A DNA stretch of 64,000 nt from an uncultured Bacteroidales bacterium (GTDB lineage Bacteria > Bacteroidota > Bacteroidia > Bacteroidales > UBA932), in contig ONKO01000007.1 in NCBI GenBank assembly GCA_900318445.1, positions 1-64,000 on the forward strand. The letters are read 5' to 3'. The notes beneath the pieces were generated by a model. The model did not search any database and was not told where the DNA came from. It saw only the letters and a list, made by a program, of their open reading frames with translations. Of this stretch, positions 61,745 to 64,000 are shown piece after piece (the first letter of the stretch is position 1; each line of letters starts with the position of its first letter). The translations under genes and the position numbers were made by a program.

Positions 61745-62698
61745 CTACCACTGCACCCGCAGGTCGTAGAAGAGGCTGTAGCTGAACAGGAACAGGATCA
61801 GTAAGGCAGTGGCGGCCCACCAGGGCAGGGTGAGGTAGAAGACGAAGGCCCAGAGGAGGAAGGTGAGGGGACCGGCGACAAGGCGGAAACCAAAGCGTAC
61901 GGTGTTGTGGAAGGCGGCGTCTTTTACCTTGTGGCGGCACATCCATTCGGCCGGGAGCCACATGGGCAGGGACAGAAGGGCTGCGACAAGCCACAGGGGG
62001 AAGAGCAGGATCTTGGGGCCGATGGGGATTGCGCACGGGGGCACCTCCGGCTCGATGAGGGCACGCATGCGGCGGGTGAGCTCTTCCAGGAAGGCCTGGT
62101 AGCGCGGTCCTTCGGGCATGCCTTCGGTGGCGGCCAGGAACGCATTTACGTCGATGGGGTCTCCATAGGTAATGTCGCAGGTGCCGCGGTAGGTGAAGAA
62201 CGAGCTGTAGTTGATGCCCACCGGAACTACCTTGGTGGGCCGGGCCAGTGCGCTCTGGAAGGCCATGCGCGCTATTCCTTTCTGCAGGGGCTGCAGTTCG
62301 CGGCCCGGCGTGTGGCGGCCTTCCGGGAACATGCAGAACGGCGTGTGGTTTTTCAGAACCTCCTGCACTTCGTCCATGGTCTCATAGTTTCGCAGCACAT
62401 TCCGGATACCGTCGCGGCGGCGCACCATGGGAAGGATCTTCAGGAAGCGGAGGATTTTGGCTACGGCCGGCTGCGAGAAGATATCGGCCCGGGCGCCAAA
62501 CACGGTGGGAGCATGGCGGCTCTGCAGCACCACCAGGGCATCCATGAGGGTGTTGGTGTGGTTGGGACAGATGAGCACGGCATCTTCGGACGGAATGGCT
62601 CCGTGCACCGTGAGCCTCCGGTAGCTGGCCCGCGTGCAGCAGTCTACATAATACCGGAGTACAGAGTAGAGCCGGTCCCTTTCCCAGATCTTACGCAT
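61745..62698 (-). CDS. PlsC-like 1-acylglycerol-3-phosphate acyltransferase
   Basis: A 317-residue membrane-bound acyltransferase. The HX4D motif is NHTNTLMD, and FPEGRHT is the acceptor-binding block; VGINYSSFFTYRG is the later family block. The C-terminal third holds two pairs of membrane helices, and the final 60 residues are duplicated as an independent gene at 47470-47691. It probably acylates lysophosphatidate or a related lipid. Its start overlaps the end of the transporter gene by eight bases. Confidence 0.88.
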   Translation of the reverse strand: MRKIWERDRLYSVLRYYVDCCTRASYRRLTVHGAIPSEDAVLICPNHTNTLMDALVVLQSRHAPTVFGARADIFSQPAVAKILRFLKILPMVRRRDGIRNVLRNYETMDEVQEVLKNHTPFCMFPEGRHTPGRELQPLQKGIARMAFQSALARPTKVVPVGINYSSFFTYRGTCDITYGDPIDVNAFLAATEGMPEGPRYQAFLEELTRRMRALIEPEVPPCAIPIGPKILLFPLWLVAALLSLPMWLPAEWMCRHKVKDAAFHNTVRFGFRLVAGPLTFLLWAFVFYLTLPWWAATALLILFLFSYSLFYDLRVQW

Positions 62699-63635
62699 GC
62701 TTCGAGTAGTTGAATATCGTAGCTACGGTGAGGCCGGAAATGATGTGCCAGATGCCCCACCAGGCAGTAATCACCAGCATGCCGCCGTGGGGCGGGAAGC
62801 CGGCGAACAGGGTGGTGCCCAGCATGAGGGCAAGGCCCAGGCCGGAGTTCTGGATTCCTGTCTCGATGGTGAGCGTCCGGCGGTCGCGGAAAGGAACCTT
62901 GCCGATAGTACCCACGGTGAAGCCGATGGCAAGGGCCAGGAAATTATGGATGAACACCACGATGAAGATATACTTCACGCTCACGAGGAAGGCGTCGATG
63001 TTGCTGCTGAAGGACAGGACCACCATGGCTACGAAAATAACGATGGAGAGCCACTGCAGGGGCTTCTTGAGGGCCTCGGCCACCTTGGGCAGGAAGTGGC
63101 TGGTGAGAATGCCCAGCACCAGCGGAACGCCCAGAAGGATGAAGATGGTCTTGAATACGTCCCAAAGGGGAATGACAAGCGTGGGAATCTCTGCCGTAAC
63201 GGCGGCGCTGCTTAAGTAGATGGAGCCCCAGAGCCAGAAGTTGAACGGTGTGAGGATGACGGCCAGCGCCGTGGAGATGGCGGTGAGCGAAACCGACAGC
63301 TCGATATTGGCCTTGGCCAGCGAACTCATGAAATTGGAGATGTTGCCGCCCGGGCAGGCCGCTACCAGAATCATTCCCAGACCCATCATCGGCGAAATCC
63401 ATCCCGTGAGAATGACGGCGAGAAGGCAGGTGAAAGCCGGCAGGAGGACCATCTGGCACAGCATGCCCAGCAGGACCGATTTGGGTTTCCTGAATACCTC
63501 CACAAAGATGTGCGGCTTGATGCCCAGCGCTACGCCGTACATGACGAATGCCAGGATGATGTTGATAGTGTTCATGCCACCGGCATTCAGGCTCACCTGA
63601 ATGCTGTCGATGGTGTTCATTACTTCTTGTGTCAT
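62691..63635 (-). CDS. Bile-acid:sodium symporter (BASS) family transporter
   Basis: A 314-residue inner membrane protein with about nine or ten helices. VAACPGGNISNFMSSLAKANIELSVSLTAIST is the sodium-site region of BASS proteins, and TIETGIQNSGLGLALMLG is the second. Substrates in the family include bile acids, pantoate, pyruvate and others, so the name does not fix the cargo. ATG 63635 is used; the inner ATG at 63620 is also possible. Confidence 0.85.
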   Translation of the reverse strand: MTQEVMNTIDSIQVSLNAGGMNTINIILAFVMYGVALGIKPHIFVEVFRKPKSVLLGMLCQMVLLPAFTCLLAVILTGWISPMMGLGMILVAACPGGNISNFMSSLAKANIELSVSLTAISTALAVILTPFNFWLWGSIYLSSAAVTAEIPTLVIPLWDVFKTIFILLGVPLVLGILTSHFLPKVAEALKKPLQWLSIVIFVAMVVLSFSSNIDAFLVSVKYIFIVVFIHNFLALAIGFTVGTIGKVPFRDRRTLTIETGIQNSGLGLALMLGTTLFAGFPPHGGMLVITAWWGIWHIISGLTVATIFNYSKHA

Positions 63636-63647
63636 AAGGATTGGGTT

Positions 63648-64000
63648 TTAGTCGGTTATGGTGAGCCCGTCGTAGGCGGGCAGAATGCCTTCCGGCAGCT
63701 GCTTCGAGAACTCCTCGTAGGGCGGGAAGGCATGGCTCAGGTGGGTGAGCCAGGTGTGTCGGGCGCCGATGCGCTGCGAGAGGGCAATGGCTTCCTCCAG
63801 GGAAAAGTGCGAATGGTGGGGATGGTATCCCACCGTATTGAGGGTGAGGTGCTCCAGGCCTGCCAGCTTGGGCAGTTCGCTCTGGGGCAGCCGGCTCATG
63901 TCGGTAATGTAGGCGATGTTTCCCACGCGGAAGCCCAGGACGGGCAGCTGGTCGTGGTAGCCGCGGATGGGGATGATGTCGGGGTTGTCGTGGGGCGCTT
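63648..64000 (-). CDS. Metallo-beta-lactamase-fold hydrolase, 5' part outside the window
   Basis: The C-terminal 117 or so residues are visible, running off the window edge. GNIAYITDMSRL, LNTVGYHPHHSHFSLEEAI and TWLTHLSHAFPPYEE (with the late metal-ligand His) resemble PhnP-type or related MBL-fold phosphodiesterases. The open frame continues to base 64000 (PHDNPDIIPIRGYHDQLPVLGFRV). It precedes the transporter gene by 12 bases, likely the same operon. Confidence 0.8.
   Translation of the reverse strand, partial: APHDNPDIIPIRGYHDQLPVLGFRVGNIAYITDMSRLPQSELPKLAGLEHLTLNTVGYHPHHSHFSLEEAIALSQRIGARHTWLTHLSHAFPPYEEFSKQLPEGILPAYDGLTITD

Noticed and set aside
47344..61930. Composite transposon bounded by the duplicated 0.31-kb blocks
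   Set aside because: The blocks are in the same orientation and include part of a gene, with no transposase; duplication or repeat-mediated recombination explains them better.
1..64000. tRNA, rRNA or tmRNA genes
   Set aside because: I looked for T-loop (GGTTCRAATCC-type) and conserved rRNA words and saw only chance matches inside coding sequence.

Overview
The window reads as the chromosome of a Bacteroidota member, order Bacteroidales. The signs are TAnnTTTG -7 boxes (several with TTTG 19-20 bases upstream), almost no Shine-Dalgarno sequences, SusC/SusD and DUF4249/TonB receptor pairs, many families typical of the phylum (DUF2795, DUF5606, DUF6340, PUR-family protein, long NusB, YbbR) and the nusB-yajC-ybbR-coaE order. 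The sequence is GC-rich (high fifties percent by eye) except for two AT-richer stretches. An uncultured gut-type lineage is plausible, but genus cannot be fixed from the window. There are no rRNA, tRNA, CRISPR, prophage or IS genes; one structural RNA (6S-like) is present.

Layout. 1-7.6 kb: DUF2795 protein, folE, htpG, an acyl-CoA synthetase and a putrescine operon (HAD phosphatase, aguB, aguA). 7.7-12.6 kb: two tandem OmpA-family genes and uvrB with an extended linker. 12.6-16.7 kb: an 82-bp-period palindromic repeat array, then an AT-richer island (lipoprotein, DUF4249 protein, TonB receptor). 16.7-20.8 kb: cell wall enzymes (glucosaminidase/LysM, mltG) and a RelA/SpoT protein with a damaged hydrolase site. 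20.8-28.8 kb: both repeat families side by side, then rnz, rpsA, a tyrosine phosphatase, a second acyl-CoA synthetase, a cardiolipin-synthase-like enzyme and a lipoprotein. 29-36.7 kb: ffh, a 5'-nucleotidase lipoprotein, a Kef-type antiporter, rny, a 6S RNA candidate, zapA and a coiled-coil partner. 36.7-40 kb: a purine salvage operon with two PNP paralogs. 40-47.2 kb: nusB-yajC-ybbR-coaE-DUF5606-rimO-DUF6340 and pckA. 47.3-61.7 kb: a seven-gene Sus-like locus with an M16 peptidase and a second TonB receptor, bounded on both sides by copies of the same palindromic repeat and by a duplicated 0.31-kb segment. 61.7-64 kb: acyltransferase, BASS transporter and a metallo-beta-lactamase-fold protein cut by the window end.

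The strongest leads are: (1) tandem trimeric PNPs in which one copy carries Asp where human PNP has Asn243, predicting a split into 6-amino and 6-oxo purine specificity beside an adenosine/MTA-type deaminase; (2) the SusCD-M16 peptidase-TonB receptor-phosphoesterase locus, a candidate polypeptide import and degradation system; (3) two palindromic repeat families, one of about 108 bp sitting only at gene 3' ends and one built from 51-bp and 31-bp modules; (4) a duplicated block that made a free-standing 73-residue membrane protein from the tail of a PlsC-like acyltransferase; and (5) an over-represented 7-mer ATCGGCC/GGCCGAT that seems to override codon preference.
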